In this document: positions 5,351 to 5,700 of the stretch, piece by piece
Layout of the letters: each line of letters begins with the position of its first letter
Position numbering within the stretch: the first letter of the stretch is position 1
Assembly (NCBI GenBank): GCA_964558315.1
Contig: CAZLCL010000042.1
Location: 1-5,700 of the forward strand
Source: MWCM01 sp964558315
GTDB taxonomy: Bacteria; Patescibacteriota; UBA1384; XYA2-FULL-43-10
DNA length: 5,700 nt
Reading direction: 5' to 3'
Notes under the pieces: model-generated
Database searches by the model: none
Told to the model about the DNA's origin: nothing
The model's input: only the letters and a program-made list of their open reading frames with translations
Translations under genes and position numbers: made by a program

Positions 5351-5700
5351 ATGTATTCAAAAATTCGCAAGAGAGATGGCAAATTAGTCAATTTTGAGAA
5401 GGAAAAAATTGCCTCTGCAATTTTGAAGGCCGGCCAAGCAACGGGGGAATTTGCAGAGGACGTAGCTAATAAATTGGCTAAAAAAGTTATTGAACAGGCA
5501 CCTGAAAAAATTAGAAGGAAAATTCCTACAGTTGAGGAAATCCAAGATATTGTTGAGGATGTCTTGTTGGCATCAAAATATCGTCTTACTGCTAAAGCCT
5601 ACATACTCTATCGTCAGCGCCACGCTGATATGAGAGCCATCGCCGAACAGGATCAAGTTAATTTAATGGAAAAATATATTGGGGATTTAGATTGGCAGGT
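5351..5700 (+). CDS. nrdD: Ribonucleoside-triphosphate reductase, N-terminal part with ATP-cone (3'-partial)
   Basis: The frame is open from the ATG to the window end, giving 116 residues and two extra bases, so only the N-terminus of a much larger enzyme is seen. Residues about 4-95 form an ATP-cone, the allosteric domain that senses ATP and dATP. It opens with KIRKRDGKLVNFEKEKI and AILKAG, continues through the IPTVEEIQDIVEDVL segment, and closes with AKAYILYRQRH. The segment that follows, NLMEKYIGDLDWQV, resembles the start of the catalytic region in anaerobic (class III) reductases. These make dNTPs by glycyl-radical chemistry and need the NrdG activase. A class II (B12-dependent) enzyme also fits an ATP-cone start and cannot be excluded, because the active-site and glycyl-radical regions lie outside the window. 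Tandem NrdR boxes upstream and a strong ribosome site support the assignment and imply dATP-responsive repression. Confidence 0.82.
   Translation, partial: MYSKIRKRDGKLVNFEKEKIASAILKAGQATGEFAEDVANKLAKKVIEQAPEKIRRKIPTVEEIQDIVEDVLLASKYRLTAKAYILYRQRHADMRAIAEQDQVNLMEKYIGDLDWQ

Noticed and set aside
5320..5397. Short open frame starting with ATG at 5320
   Set aside because: Out of frame with the reductase, about 25 codons, no ribosome site, and overlapped by the well-supported start at 5351.

Overview
The window looks like chromosomal DNA from a small-genome, AT-rich bacterium, most likely a member of the Candidate Phyla Radiation (Patescibacteria). This is inference from several signs. The composition is low in G+C by eye. 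The genes are short and tightly packed, with end-to-end overlaps of a few bases. Several starts have poor Shine-Dalgarno sequences. The envelope gene set (sortase, secreted helical protein, anchored metalloprotease with Ig-like modules) resembles families I associate with that group. TAA and TGA both act as ordinary stops, so the standard bacterial code fits. No rRNA, tRNA, CRISPR array or insertion sequence is visible.

Positions 1-1794 (+) hold a tightly coupled membrane operon. It starts with a small three-helix membrane protein, probably cut at its 5' side by the window edge. Its end overlaps the start of sppA, a membrane-anchored S49 serine/lysine peptidase. The sppA stop overlaps the start of an RDD-family membrane protein (TAATG). 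An sppA-RDD gene pair also occurs in Bacillus subtilis, where the RDD partner (YteJ/SppI) binds and inhibits SppA.

Positions 1808-2769 (-) hold a two-gene unit: a secreted helical protein with a clear signal peptide, then a single-pass membrane protein with a very acidic tail. A good sigma70-like promoter (TTGAGG-17-TATAAT) drives it from the 113-bp divergent region at 2770-2882. A weaker promoter for the opposite strand lies in the same region.

Positions 2883-4424 (+) encode a membrane-anchored zinc metalloprotease (HEYGHH motif) with two C-terminal Ig-like domains. Its stop overlaps, tail to tail, that of a sortase at 4421-5050 (-). Nearly everything from 1 to 5050 is therefore envelope or protein-processing machinery: peptidase plus probable inhibitor, sortase, extracellular protease and surface proteins.

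Positions 5051-5350 are non-coding and contain two tandem NrdR boxes. The first is a perfect 16-bp palindrome, and the second starts 33 bp further on. They precede the 5' part of a ribonucleotide reductase gene (5351 to the window end) whose protein begins with an ATP-cone; it is most likely the anaerobic class III enzyme, nrdD. This is the best-supported regulatory call in the window.
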